DNA from: SHVO01 sp041905525
GTDB taxonomy: Bacteria > Pseudomonadota > Alphaproteobacteria > Rhodospirillales > Rhodospirillaceae
Direction of reading: 5' to 3'
Length of the DNA: 64,000 bases
Assembly: GCA_041905525.1 (NCBI GenBank)
Contig: JAYRKY010000019.1
Location: 1 to 64,000, forward strand
The notes under the pieces were generated by a model. It made no database searches. It had not been told where the DNA came from and saw only the letters and a list, made by a program, of their open reading frames with translations. A program made the position numbers and the translations under genes. Within the stretch, counting starts at the first letter, position 1. Each line of letters opens with the position of its first letter. This document shows positions 16,899 to 25,664 of the stretch, piece after piece.

Positions 16899-17966
16899 AT
16901 GGCGGAGGACAAAGACGCAAAAACAGAAGAACCTACATCGAAGCGCCTGGGGAAGGCGCGCGAGGAAGGCGATATTCCTGTTTCACAGGAAGTCAAAAGC
17001 GTCGCGATGCTGGTGGGCGTGCTGATCGTCGTCGGTGTCCTGGGGCCCTGGGTCTCCAGCGATATGTCGCAGTATCTGCGCACCTTTATCGAGCGTCCTG
17101 AAACGATCTCCCTGGACAATGATTCCATCGGGCCGCTGTTTCTCCAGATCATTTGGCGGATCGGCGTCCTGCTGGCGTTTCCGGTCCTCGTTCTGATGAT
17201 CGCGGCCTTCGTCGGGACGTTGATGCAAGTGGGCCTTGTCTACACGCCCAAGAAGATCGCGCCGCGCATGGAGAACATCAGCCCCATCGCCGGGTTCCGC
17301 CGTCTGGTCTCGATGCAGTCCCTGGTCGAAGCCGGCAAGGCGATCGTGAAGATCGTGCTGATCAGCGTCATGGTGGGACTCCTGATCGTCCCCACCATCG
17401 CCAGCCCGGACTGGTTGATGGGCCAGGACGTCAGAACCACCTTGCGGGATATCCACCATCTGATGGTGTTGATCCTGTTCCTGGTGGTGCTGGTGATCGG
17501 TGCGCTCGCGGCGGCCGACTACCTGTATCAAAACTGGTCACACAAAGAAAAACTCAAGATGACCAAGCAGGAGGTCAAGGACGAGCATAAGGAGGCCGAA
17601 GGCGATCCGAAGGTGAAGGGCAAGATCCGCCAGCTTCGCCTCGAACGCCATCGCCACCGCATGATCGCCGCCGTCCAGAAAGCCTCCGTCGTCATCACCA
17701 ACCCGACCCACTTCGCCGTCGCCCTCCAGTACGACGTCGACAGCATGGCCGCGCCGGTCGTGGTGGCAAAAGGTGTCGACTTCCTCGCCAAACGCATGCG
17801 CCAGGTGGCCGAGGCGAACGACGTGCCCATCGTTGAGAACCCGCCGCTTGCCCGCGCCCTCCATGCCGCCGTCGAGGTTGATCAGGAGATTCCGGCGGAG
17901 CACTATAAGGCTGTTGCCGAAGTCATCGGCTACGTCATGCGCCTGAAGGGCAAATTTGCAAAGTGA
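16899..17966 (+). CDS. flhB: Flagellar export switch protein FlhB
   Basis: A 355-residue protein. It has the N-terminal KTEEPTSKRLGKAREEGDIPVSQEV motif, four membrane helices to about residue 220, a charged linker, and the cytoplasmic domain with the autocleavage site NPTH in VVITNPTHFAVALQYD. The end VPIVENPPLARALHAAVEVDQEIP is typical. It controls the switch of export substrates. Its 3' end overlaps the cckA start by 11 bases, so the two are translationally coupled. Confidence 0.97.
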   Translation: MAEDKDAKTEEPTSKRLGKAREEGDIPVSQEVKSVAMLVGVLIVVGVLGPWVSSDMSQYLRTFIERPETISLDNDSIGPLFLQIIWRIGVLLAFPVLVLMIAAFVGTLMQVGLVYTPKKIAPRMENISPIAGFRRLVSMQSLVEAGKAIVKIVLISVMVGLLIVPTIASPDWLMGQDVRTTLRDIHHLMVLILFLVVLVIGALAAADYLYQNWSHKEKLKMTKQEVKDEHKEAEGDPKVKGKIRQLRLERHRHRMIAAVQKASVVITNPTHFAVALQYDVDSMAAPVVVAKGVDFLAKRMRQVAEANDVPIVENPPLARALHAAVEVDQEIPAEHYKAVAEVIGYVMRLKGKFAK

Positions 17967-20325
17967 GACCACTTTGGTCGCGGCCGTCATCGCCGGCGTC
18001 CTCGTCTTGCTCGCGCTCATGGGCGTGATCTGGCGCGCCCGCAGGGCTCCCAAGCGCCGGATCGATTCACGTGTGCTCGAGATCCTGGTCGGATCTTCGG
18101 TCGCGCCGCGCCTGGTGACTTTGGGGGAAGGGCGCGTGGTCGCCGCCAACGCGCCCGCGCGCGAGTGGCTCGGGGATCTGCCGCCCCTGGAACTCCTCTC
18201 CCGCGATGCCGCGCGCGATTACGCGGGCGATGAGGCCGTCGCGCGCCTGCGCCAAGCGGCCATGACCAATCTCGGGGCGTCGGCCGAAGTCCCGCTTGAG
18301 GGCGAGACCGACGAAACCGAATGGTTCGACGTAACGGTCCGGCCGCTCGGCGAGGGCTATCTCCTGTGGGACGCGGTCGACATCACGGCCCGGCGTACCA
18401 TCACCGACATCTTGAATCAGGAACGTCAGGACCTCGCCGATTTTCTCTATTTGCTGCCGGGCGGCATTTATTCCGTCGACGTGGATGGCGGCTTCCGCTT
18501 TGTGAACCAGCGCTTCGCCGACTGGCTCGGCTACCACATCGATGAGCTTACGGCGCTGAAGTTGGACGACATCATCGCCGGTACAAACCGCCCTCAGCCG
18601 GATGGCGAATGGCAAGGCGAAGTGCATTTCAAGTCGCGCACAGGCGAAACGGTGACGGCCCTTGTGCTTCAGTCCACCTACGACGACGCCGGGGTTACGC
18701 GCACGCGCACCCTGGTGGTGCGCGACGGTATGCGGCGCGAACCGGCCGGCGCGTCGGGGCGGATTGCCTACGAGCGGTTCCGGGCGCTCTTCGATGCGGC
18801 GCCGGTGGCCATCGCGATCACCGACGCCGACGCGATCATCGTCGATTGCAACCGCGCCTTCGAGAAACTGACGGACCAGCCGCGTGCGGGCCTCATCGGC
18901 AGCCCGCTCTTGGAGCGTGTCGTCGCGGAAGACCGCCGCACGTTCGCGGGCGAACTCGATCGCGTTCTCGATGGCGAGAGTGAAGGCAGCCATGTCGATG
19001 TGCGCGTCACCGGCACAGGGGTTGCGCAAACGTCCGTGTTCGTCGGACCGATGTCGGCCCCCGGCGATCGCCAGATCGAAGGCGTCGTCGCGCACTTCAT
19101 CGACGTCACCGAACAGAAGGAACTCGAGGTCCAATTCGCTCAAGCCCAGAAGATGCAGGCCATGGGCCAGCTCGCGGGCGGCGTGGCCCACGACTTCAAC
19201 AATCTGCTGACCGCGATGATCGGCTTCTGCGATCTCCTCTTGCAGCGTCACGGCGCGGGGGACCCGTCCTTCGCCGACATTATGCAGATCAAGCAGAACG
19301 CCAACCGCGCCGCGAACCTGGTGCGCCAGTTGCTGGCGTTCTCGCGCAAGCAGCCGCTGCAGCCCAAGGATCTCAATATCACCGATGCGCTGATGGAGCT
19401 CTCCCACCTCCTGACGCGCCTCATTGGCGAGTCCATCGAGTTCAAGCTGATCCATGGCCGCGATCTCGGACTTGTGCGCGTGGATCCGGGCCAGTTCGAC
19501 CAGATGATCATCAATCTCGCCGTGAATGCGCGTGACGCCATGCCCGGCGGCGGGACGCTGACGATCACCACCGGCACCGAGGTGTTCGATCAGCCCACGC
19601 AGCTCGGCGCCGAACAGGTGCCGGCCGGCCGCTATATCTGCATCTCGGTCGCCGACACCGGGACGGGTATTCCGCCTGAGAATCTGGGACGCATTTTCGA
19701 GCCGTTCTTCTCCACCAAGAAGGAAATCCCCGGGGCGGGCACGGGACTCGGTCTCGCAACGGTCTACGGGATCGTGCGCCAGACAGGTGGGTTCATCCTG
19801 GTCGATTCCTCGCCGGGCAAGGGCGCGACCTTCTCGATCTATCTTCCGCGCGCGACGCCGGAAGTCGAAGACGCCGAAGCGGCGGCTGCCTCGCAGCGGG
19901 CGAAGGCCGCGGCGGCGAAGGTGGCCGCGGTCGATGTCGAGACCGCCGACCTTGCCGGTCACGGCACGATCCTCCTGGTCGAAGATGAAGACGCCGTGCG
20001 CGTCTTCGCCGCCCGCGCCCTGAAAGCCAAAGGCTATAAGGTGCTCGAGGCGCGGACGGGCGAGCAGGCCCTGGACATCTTGCGCGATACCACCGGCGTC
20101 AACCTCATGATCACCGACATGATGATGCCCGGCATGGACGGCGGCACGCTCGCCAGGCTCATTCGGGTCGAACGGCCGGAAATCCGGATCATCGTCATTT
20201 CGGGGTACTCGGAAGAGGTCGCCCGCGGGGACATCGTCGATACCGCGGATTTCCATTTCCTGCCGAAACCATTTTCACTGGGCCAGTTGGCGAGTAAGGT
20301 GAAGGAAGTTCTCGCCGGAGCCTGA
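17956..20325 (+). CDS. cckA: CckA-type hybrid sensor histidine kinase
   Basis: 789 residues: one N-terminal membrane helix (LVAAVIAGVLVLLALMGVIW), two PAS-like sensor regions (about 150-260 and 270-395), a dimerisation/phosphoacceptor domain with H412 in GGVAHDFNNLLTAMIGFCDLLL, an ATPase domain (NLAVNARDAMPGGG; GTGLGLATVYG), and a C-terminal receiver with D721 in LMITDMMMPGMDGG. The phosphoacceptor segment is the CckA signature. In Caulobacter CckA phosphorylates ChpT, which feeds CtrA and CpdR. It starts with TTG 17956 inside flhB, with GAAGGG five bases upstream. Placing the kinase in the flagellar operon that carries a CtrA-type box suggests a feedback link. Confidence 0.88.
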   Translation: MQSETTLVAAVIAGVLVLLALMGVIWRARRAPKRRIDSRVLEILVGSSVAPRLVTLGEGRVVAANAPAREWLGDLPPLELLSRDAARDYAGDEAVARLRQAAMTNLGASAEVPLEGETDETEWFDVTVRPLGEGYLLWDAVDITARRTITDILNQERQDLADFLYLLPGGIYSVDVDGGFRFVNQRFADWLGYHIDELTALKLDDIIAGTNRPQPDGEWQGEVHFKSRTGETVTALVLQSTYDDAGVTRTRTLVVRDGMRREPAGASGRIAYERFRALFDAAPVAIAITDADAIIVDCNRAFEKLTDQPRAGLIGSPLLERVVAEDRRTFAGELDRVLDGESEGSHVDVRVTGTGVAQTSVFVGPMSAPGDRQIEGVVAHFIDVTEQKELEVQFAQAQKMQAMGQLAGGVAHDFNNLLTAMIGFCDLLLQRHGAGDPSFADIMQIKQNANRAANLVRQLLAFSRKQPLQPKDLNITDALMELSHLLTRLIGESIEFKLIHGRDLGLVRVDPGQFDQMIINLAVNARDAMPGGGTLTITTGTEVFDQPTQLGAEQVPAGRYICISVADTGTGIPPENLGRIFEPFFSTKKEIPGAGTGLGLATVYGIVRQTGGFILVDSSPGKGATFSIYLPRATPEVEDAEAAAASQRAKAAAAKVAAVDVETADLAGHGTILLVEDEDAVRVFAARALKAKGYKVLEARTGEQALDILRDTTGVNLMITDMMMPGMDGGTLARLIRVERPEIRIIVISGYSEEVARGDIVDTADFHFLPKPFSLGQLASKVKEVLAGA

Positions 20326-20332
20326 GGGCCGC

Positions 20333-20731
20333 ATGCCGAAGCTTCCTATCCCCATCGAGTCCTTTCCGCGCCGGATCGTTCCGGCAGGTGAGATTGTCTT
20401 CTTCGAAGGCCAGCCCGGCGACACCGCCTACGTCATTCTCAAGGGCGAAGTCGAAGTCGCCGCCCAGGGGGACTCCGAGACGCGGGTGGTGAACCGCATG
20501 AAGGCCGGGGAGATCTTCGGCGAAATCGCGCTCCTGCGGCCGGACGGCAAGCGAACGGCGACCGTCGTTTCCCGGGGGGGATGCGAACTCCTGGTCGTCG
20601 ACCGCAAGTTCTTCGACGACGCCATGAACAATGCCGACCCACTCCTCCGCTACGTCATCGGGCTGCTCTGCGAACGCCTGATCAACCTGACCGGCCGGGT
20701 GGCTCAGAAAGGCTTCGGCGACGACGCTTAA
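20333..20731 (+). CDS. Cyclic nucleotide-binding domain protein
   Basis: A 132-residue single cNMP-binding beta-roll (IVPAGEIVFFEGQPGDTAYVILKGEVEV; GEIFGEIALLRPDGKRTATVVS). There is no DNA-binding domain, unlike Crp/Fnr. The phosphate-binding cassette region (FGEIALLRPDGKRTAT) retains the Arg expected for ligand contact. It lies 8 bases after cckA with GAGGG as ribosome binding site, so it is probably co-transcribed. Its partner is unknown. Confidence 0.85.
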   Translation: MPKLPIPIESFPRRIVPAGEIVFFEGQPGDTAYVILKGEVEVAAQGDSETRVVNRMKAGEIFGEIALLRPDGKRTATVVSRGGCELLVVDRKFFDDAMNNADPLLRYVIGLLCERLINLTGRVAQKGFGDDA

Positions 20732-20856
20732 GGGCAGGCCGACGCCCCCTGCCAAACTCAATCTAAAAGGAGAACTGTTGCGATCAGACAACGTGTCCGG
20801 GCGCAGTTCTTCCGTCTATCCCCTTGTAATTAAACAAGTCGAGCATCGCTGCGCGA

Positions 20857-20871
20857 GTTCGTTTTTTGTTC
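20857..20871 (+). promoter_or_regulatory. LexA box (GTTC-N7-GTTC) upstream of recA
   Basis: GTTC-GTTTTTT-GTTC is an exact match to the alphaproteobacterial SOS box, about 100 bases before the recA start. It predicts LexA repression and DNA-damage induction of recA. The rest of the spacer 20732-20969 holds no convincing gene. Confidence 0.85.
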
Positions 20872-20969
20872 TATTTTATTCTTGTGCGTGAGAACAAAAG
20901 ATGTACACTCTGGCTTCAGGACGCGATTGAACGCCCGGGAAAATCTGAATAGACACAGGGGAGTCACCA

Positions 20970-22043
20970 ATGCCCGCCGATGCCGCCCTCCGCCTCGTAG
21001 AAAGAGATTCAATGGATAAGAATAAGGCCCTTGAGGCTGCCGTTACTCAGATCGAACGTTCCTTCGGGAAGGGCTCGATCATGCGCCTGGGCCAGAACGA
21101 CGCGGCGGTGGAAATCGCTGCGGTCTCGACCGGCTCGCTCGGCCTCGATCTGGCCCTCGGGATCGGCGGCCTGCCGAAAGGCCGAATCATCGAAATCTAC
21201 GGCCCGGAAAGCTCGGGTAAAACGACCCTCGCGCTGCATGTGATCGCCGAAGCCCAGAAGACCGGCGGCACCTGCGCCTTCGTCGACGCCGAACATGCGC
21301 TCGATCCCGGTTATGCCCGCAAGCTGGGCGTCAATCTGGACGATCTCCTCATCTCGCAGCCGGACGCCGGCGAACAGGCGCTCGAAATCGCCGATACGCT
21401 GGTGCGCTCCGGCGCCATTGACGTCCTCGTCGTGGACTCGGTCGCGGCGCTGACGCCGCGCGCCGAACTCGAGGGCGAAATGGGCGATTCCCATATGGGC
21501 CTCCAGGCCCGCCTGATGAGCCAGGCGCTGCGCAAGCTGACCGCGTCGGTCGCGCGCTCCAACACCCTCATCATCTTCATCAACCAGATCCGCATGAAGA
21601 TCGGCGTGATGTTCGGCAATCCCGAAACCACCACCGGTGGGAACGCGCTCAAATTCTACGCTTCGGTCCGTCTCGATATCCGCCGCATCGGCCAGATCAA
21701 GGACAAGGAAGATGTCGTCGGCAACCAGACCCGCGTGAAGGTGGTCAAGAACAAGGTCGCGCCTCCGTTCAAGGTGATCGAATTCGACATCATGTACGGC
21801 GAAGGCGTCTCGAAGACCGGGGAACTGCTCGATCTCGGCCAAAAGGCCGGCATCATCGAAAAGTCCGGGTCCTGGTTCTCCTATAACTCGGAGCGCATCG
21901 GTCAGGGGCGCGAGAACGCCAAGACTTTCCTGCGTGAGCATCCTGAACTCGCCGCCGAGATCGAGAAGAAGATCCGCGTCAACGCCGGCCTCCTGGCGGG
22001 CGCGATGGCGGCCGCTCCGGAAGACGGCGAAGACGACGAATAG
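20970..22043 (+). CDS. recA: Recombinase RecA
   Basis: A 357-residue ATPase for homologous recombination and LexA cleavage. It has the MAW motif SSGKTTLAL (Walker A GPESSGKTT), Walker B VLVVDSVAAL, loop L1 EGEMGDSHMGLQAR, and L2 NQIRMKIGVMFGNPETTTGGNALKFYASVRLD. The acidic tail ends EDGEDDE. ATG 20970 has AGGGGAG upstream; an internal ATG at 21012 (MDKNKALEAA) is less likely. It is regulated by the LexA box at 20857. Confidence 0.98.
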   Translation: MPADAALRLVERDSMDKNKALEAAVTQIERSFGKGSIMRLGQNDAAVEIAAVSTGSLGLDLALGIGGLPKGRIIEIYGPESSGKTTLALHVIAEAQKTGGTCAFVDAEHALDPGYARKLGVNLDDLLISQPDAGEQALEIADTLVRSGAIDVLVVDSVAALTPRAELEGEMGDSHMGLQARLMSQALRKLTASVARSNTLIIFINQIRMKIGVMFGNPETTTGGNALKFYASVRLDIRRIGQIKDKEDVVGNQTRVKVVKNKVAPPFKVIEFDIMYGEGVSKTGELLDLGQKAGIIEKSGSWFSYNSERIGQGRENAKTFLREHPELAAEIEKKIRVNAGLLAGAMAAAPEDGEDDE

Positions 22044-22105
22044 CCAGCCGGCGCTGGCCTGATGATTTAGCCAACAATCCCCTCACTATCCCCTCCGTTG
22101 GCAAC

Positions 22106-22142
22106 ACGGGGTTCTGGAGCAGCCGGAACCCCGTCTTTTTTT
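22106..22142 (+). terminator. Rho-independent terminator of recA
   Basis: ACGGGGTTC pairs with GAACCCCGT across an 11-base loop and is followed by CTTTTTTT. Confidence 0.9.
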
Positions 22143-22314
22143 GTGCTTTTCGCGCCCCATATAGGTCGGACGCGCCTTTGGCCGTTACGAGCGGGTTTCT
22201 GGACACTTCCGCGCCGGACAGGCTAAAAAGTGTTAACGTCGCACGGCCGTTCCTGGCCTATAAGACGGCCCAGCCTGGCAATTTGGCCCCCGATCACTTG
22301 GACCTTTAATTCGC

Positions 22315-24984
22315 ATGTCGACGACGAAAGAAATTCGCACGGCCTTCTTGGACTTCTTCGCCCGGAACGGTCACACCATCGTGCCCTCGAGCCCGCTCGT
22401 GCCGCGTAACGATCCGTCGCTGATGTTCACGAACGCCGGCATGGTTCAATTCAAGAACGTGTTCACCGGGGTCGAGACGCGTCCCTACAACCGCGCCACG
22501 ACGTCCCAGAAGTGCGTCCGCGCCGGCGGCAAGCACAACGATCTGGACAACGTGGGCTACACCGCCCGCCACCACACCTTCTTCGAGATGCTCGGCAACT
22601 TCTCCTTCGGTGACTACTTCAAGGAAGAAGCCATCCGGCTGGCGTGGGAACTGATCACCAAGGACTTTGCCATCGATAAGAAGCGCCTGATGGTAACCGT
22701 GCACTCCTCCGATGAAGAAGCCGCGGGCATCTGGGCGAAAATTTCGGGCTTGTCGCAGGACAAGATCGTCCGGATCCCGACCAGCGACAACTTCTGGGCG
22801 ATGGGCGACACCGGCCCCTGCGGCCCCTGCACGGAGATCTTCTACGACCACGGCGCCCATATTCCCGGCGGTCCTCCGGGATCCGCGGACGCGGACGGCG
22901 ACCGCTTCATCGAGATCTGGAACAACGTGTTCATGCAGTTCGAGCAGGTTACGCCCACGGAGCGCATCAACCTGCCGAAGCCGTCCGTCGACACCGGCAT
23001 GGGTCTCGAGCGCATTACCGCGCTTCTGCAAGGCACGCACGACAACTACGAGATCGACCTCTTCAAGTCGCTGATCGCCGCGATCTCCTCGGCCGCGGGC
23101 ACCGATCCCACCGGTCCGCACAAGGCCTCGCACCGCGTCATCGCGGATCACCTGCGCGCCTCGGGATTCCTCATCGCCGACGGCATTCTTCCGTCGAACG
23201 AAGGCCGCGGCTATGTGCTCCGCCGCATCATGCGCCGCGCGATGCGTCACGCGCACATGATGGGCTGCAAAGATCCGCTGATGCATCGCCTCGTCCCCGC
23301 GCTCATCGCCGAGATGGGAAGCCAGTATCCGGAGCTCGAGCGCGCCCGCGCGCTGATCACCGAAACCCTGCTTCTCGAAGAGACACGCTTCAAGACGATG
23401 CTCGATCGCGGCCTGCGCCTGCTGGACGATGAAACGAAGACCTTGGGGACCGGCGCCCGGTTCTCCGGCGAAACCGCCTTTAAGCTCTACGACACCTACG
23501 GCTTTCCTCTCGATCTCACGCAGGACGCCTTGCGCAGCCGCGACATTACGGTGGATGTCGAAGGGTTCAACGCCGCCATGGCCCGCCAGAAGGCTGAAGC
23601 CCGCAAGGCCTGGGCCGGCTCAGGCGAAGCCGCCACGGAAAAGGTGTGGTTTGACCTGCGCGAACAAGTCGGAGCCTCGGACTTCCTGGGCTACGCCACC
23701 GAGAGCGCGGAAGGCCGCATCGTCGCCCTCGTCGTCGACGGCCAGCCGGTGCGGGAAGCGACCAAAGGCCAGAAAGTCGCCCTCATCGCTAACCAAACGC
23801 CGTTTTACGGAGAGTCGGGCGGCCAGATCGGCGACACGGGCACGATCGTTGTCGGCAACAAGGCGGTGATCGAGATCTCCGACACCCAAAAGAAGCTCGA
23901 CGACATGCAGGTGCATTTTGGCACAGTGACCAAGGGCTCCGTCGTTGTCGGCGATGAAGCGCAGTTTCGTGTCAACGGCGAGCGCCGGACCGCAATCCGC
24001 GCGCATCACTCCGCCACGCACCTTCTGCACGCGGCGCTCCGCAAAGTCCTTGGCGAGCACGTGACCCAAAAAGGCTCAATGGTCGCCCAGGATCGCCTGC
24101 GCTTCGACATCAGCCACAACAAAGCGCTCTCGCCCGACGAGATCCGCGTGGTCGAAGATCATGTGAACGCCGAAATCCGCGCCAACGAAGCGGTCACCAC
24201 ACGGCTGATGGCGCCGGAAGCTGCCGTTGAGGCGGGCGCGATGGCGCTGTTCGGCGAAAAGTACGGCGAGGAAGTTCGCGTCGTTTCCATGGGCCGCATG
24301 AGCGATGCCGAGGCGCGCAATTACTCCGTCGAACTCTGCGGCGGGACCCACGTCTCCCGCACGGGAGACATCGGTCTGTTCAAGATTGTCAGCGAGTCCG
24401 CGGTCGCCGCGGGCGTGCGCCGTATCGAAGCCGTGACAGGGGCCTCCGCGGAAGCCTACGTGGCCGACGAAGAGCGTATGTTGAAAGAGGCGGCTGCCGT
24501 CCTCAGGGTCGGCCCGGCCGATCTCGCGACCCGCATCGCCGCGATGGTGGAGGAGCGGCGCAAGCTCGAACGCGAACTGTCGGACGTCCGTCGTAAGCTC
24601 GCGACCGGCGGCGGCGGCGGCGGAGCATCGGCGGCTCCCCAAGCAAAGACGATCAGCGGCATCGCGTTCTCGGGCCGAGTCCTCACCGATGTCCCGGGCA
24701 AGGACCTCAAAGGCATCGCCGACGAGATGAAGAAGCAGATCGGCTCCGGCGTCATCGCGCTGATCAGCACGATGGAAGGCAAAGCCAATGTGGTCGTCGG
24801 GGTGACCGACGATCTCGTCGGCAAGATCAGCGCCGTCGATCTCGTCCGCGCGGGATCGGCCGCAGTAGGCGGCAAGGGCGGGGGTGGCCGTCCCGATATG
24901 GCCCAGGCCGGCGGACCGGAAGGCGACAAGGCCGCGCAGGCGCTCGAGGCGATTGAGAGTCAGCTCGCGGCCATAGCTGCTTAA
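22315..24984 (+). CDS. alaS: Alanyl-tRNA synthetase
   Basis: 889 residues, normal for AlaRS. The N-terminal catalytic domain has RTAFLDFFARNGHTIVPSSPLVP and MFTNAGMVQFKNVFTG. The editing domain carries HHSATHLLHAALRKVLG and the zinc/editing motif ELCGGTHVSRTGDIG. The C-terminal C-Ala oligomerisation domain is present, including a Gly-rich linker (GGGGGGAS) and VVVGVTDDLVGKISAVDLVR. It starts at ATG 22315; the 271-base spacer behind recA contains the recA terminator and no other gene. Confidence 0.98.
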   Translation: MSTTKEIRTAFLDFFARNGHTIVPSSPLVPRNDPSLMFTNAGMVQFKNVFTGVETRPYNRATTSQKCVRAGGKHNDLDNVGYTARHHTFFEMLGNFSFGDYFKEEAIRLAWELITKDFAIDKKRLMVTVHSSDEEAAGIWAKISGLSQDKIVRIPTSDNFWAMGDTGPCGPCTEIFYDHGAHIPGGPPGSADADGDRFIEIWNNVFMQFEQVTPTERINLPKPSVDTGMGLERITALLQGTHDNYEIDLFKSLIAAISSAAGTDPTGPHKASHRVIADHLRASGFLIADGILPSNEGRGYVLRRIMRRAMRHAHMMGCKDPLMHRLVPALIAEMGSQYPELERARALITETLLLEETRFKTMLDRGLRLLDDETKTLGTGARFSGETAFKLYDTYGFPLDLTQDALRSRDITVDVEGFNAAMARQKAEARKAWAGSGEAATEKVWFDLREQVGASDFLGYATESAEGRIVALVVDGQPVREATKGQKVALIANQTPFYGESGGQIGDTGTIVVGNKAVIEISDTQKKLDDMQVHFGTVTKGSVVVGDEAQFRVNGERRTAIRAHHSATHLLHAALRKVLGEHVTQKGSMVAQDRLRFDISHNKALSPDEIRVVEDHVNAEIRANEAVTTRLMAPEAAVEAGAMALFGEKYGEEVRVVSMGRMSDAEARNYSVELCGGTHVSRTGDIGLFKIVSESAVAAGVRRIEAVTGASAEAYVADEERMLKEAAAVLRVGPADLATRIAAMVEERRKLERELSDVRRKLATGGGGGGASAAPQAKTISGIAFSGRVLTDVPGKDLKGIADEMKKQIGSGVIALISTMEGKANVVVGVTDDLVGKISAVDLVRAGSAAVGGKGGGGRPDMAQAGGPEGDKAAQALEAIESQLAAIAA

Positions 24985-25002
24985 TTAATCATTTCAATGA
25001 GT

Positions 25003-25103
25003 TGCGCTGCGCCATGATTTTTGTGTGCAGCGCACCATTTTTCCTTGACCCGAGGCCCCTTCGCGCCTATCTTGTGTGCAATGCAGCATAACGTTGCGCT
25101 GCA
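25003..25103. promoter_or_regulatory. Phasin promoter with four PhaR-like TGC-N3-GC(A/G) sites
   Basis: A strong sigma-70-type promoter, TTGACC (25045-25050), 17 bases, TATCTT (25068-25073), is flanked by TGC-N3-GC(A/G) motifs at 25003-25011, 25026-25034, 25077-25085 and 25095-25103. PhaR, the polyhydroxyalkanoate-sensing repressor of alphaproteobacteria, binds TGC-rich inverted repeats of this type at phasin promoters. Two sites cover the transcription start, as expected for repression. The sites are seen; PhaR binding is inferred. Confidence 0.65.
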
Positions 25104-25182
25104 AGAAAGAGAAATGGCTCGGCCCTCAGGGACGTTTACGGACCGATCCTCTTGATCCGTCAAACAACAAGGAATGAAAAAA

Positions 25183-25527
25183 ATGACCTCCTACTCTGAT
25201 ATCGCCGCCTGGGGCCAGGACGGCATCGAAAGCATCGTCAAGGCGAACACGGCCGCCGTGAAGGGCTTTGAAACCCTCGCGAAGCATTTCGTCGAGCTGA
25301 CTGGCAAGACCTACGAAAACTCCGTCGAAGCGGGCAAGAAGCTCGCCGCCGCCAAGAACGTCTCGGATCTGTTCCAGATCCAGACCAAGCTGGCGCAGGA
25401 CTCGTTCACCGCGTTCGTCGAAGAAGGCAAGACGGTCTCTGAACTCGCGACCGAAATCTTCACCGACGTCACCGCGCCGCTGACCCCGAAGTTCGCGAAG
25501 CCGGCGACCGTAAAGAAAGCTGCCTAA
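25183..25527 (+). CDS. Phasin family protein
   Basis: A 114-residue amphipathic helical protein that coats polyhydroxyalkanoate granules. MTSYSDIAAWGQDGIESIVKANTAAVKGFETLAKHFVELTGKTYENSVEAGKKLAAAKNVSDLF has the phasin_2 pattern, and the C-terminus is Lys/Ala/Pro-rich. ATG 25183 is preferred over ATG 25174, since AAGGA abuts the latter. Regulation by a PhaR-like repressor is suggested by the upstream sites. No PHA synthase lies in the window. Confidence 0.9.
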   Translation: MTSYSDIAAWGQDGIESIVKANTAAVKGFETLAKHFVELTGKTYENSVEAGKKLAAAKNVSDLFQIQTKLAQDSFTAFVEEGKTVSELATEIFTDVTAPLTPKFAKPATVKKAA

Positions 25528-25561
25528 GATCCTCCCCCTTCGTGGAATAGGCAGACTCTAG

Positions 25562-25596
25562 AAAAGCCTGGATGGTCCTCCCCCATCCAGGCTTTT
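25562..25596. terminator. Terminator after the phasin gene
   Basis: AAAAGCCTGGATG pairs perfectly with CATCCAGGCTTTT around a 9-base loop; A- and T-runs on both sides allow function on either strand. Confidence 0.85.
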
Positions 25597-25664
25597 CGCC
25601 GTTTATGGGCCGGGCTCCGTGTACTATAGGCACGGCTCCGCTCCGCTTTCGTTAGGGAGATTCC

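Noticed and set aside
18067..20256. 729-codon open frame on the minus strand opposite cckA
   Set aside because: It is an antisense shadow of a GC-rich gene; its translation has no domain pattern while the plus strand encodes a complete kinase.
20778..20891. TTG-started 37-codon frame after AAAGGAGAACTG upstream of recA
   Set aside because: It runs through the LexA box and has no protein-like composition; the ribosome binding site match is probably chance.
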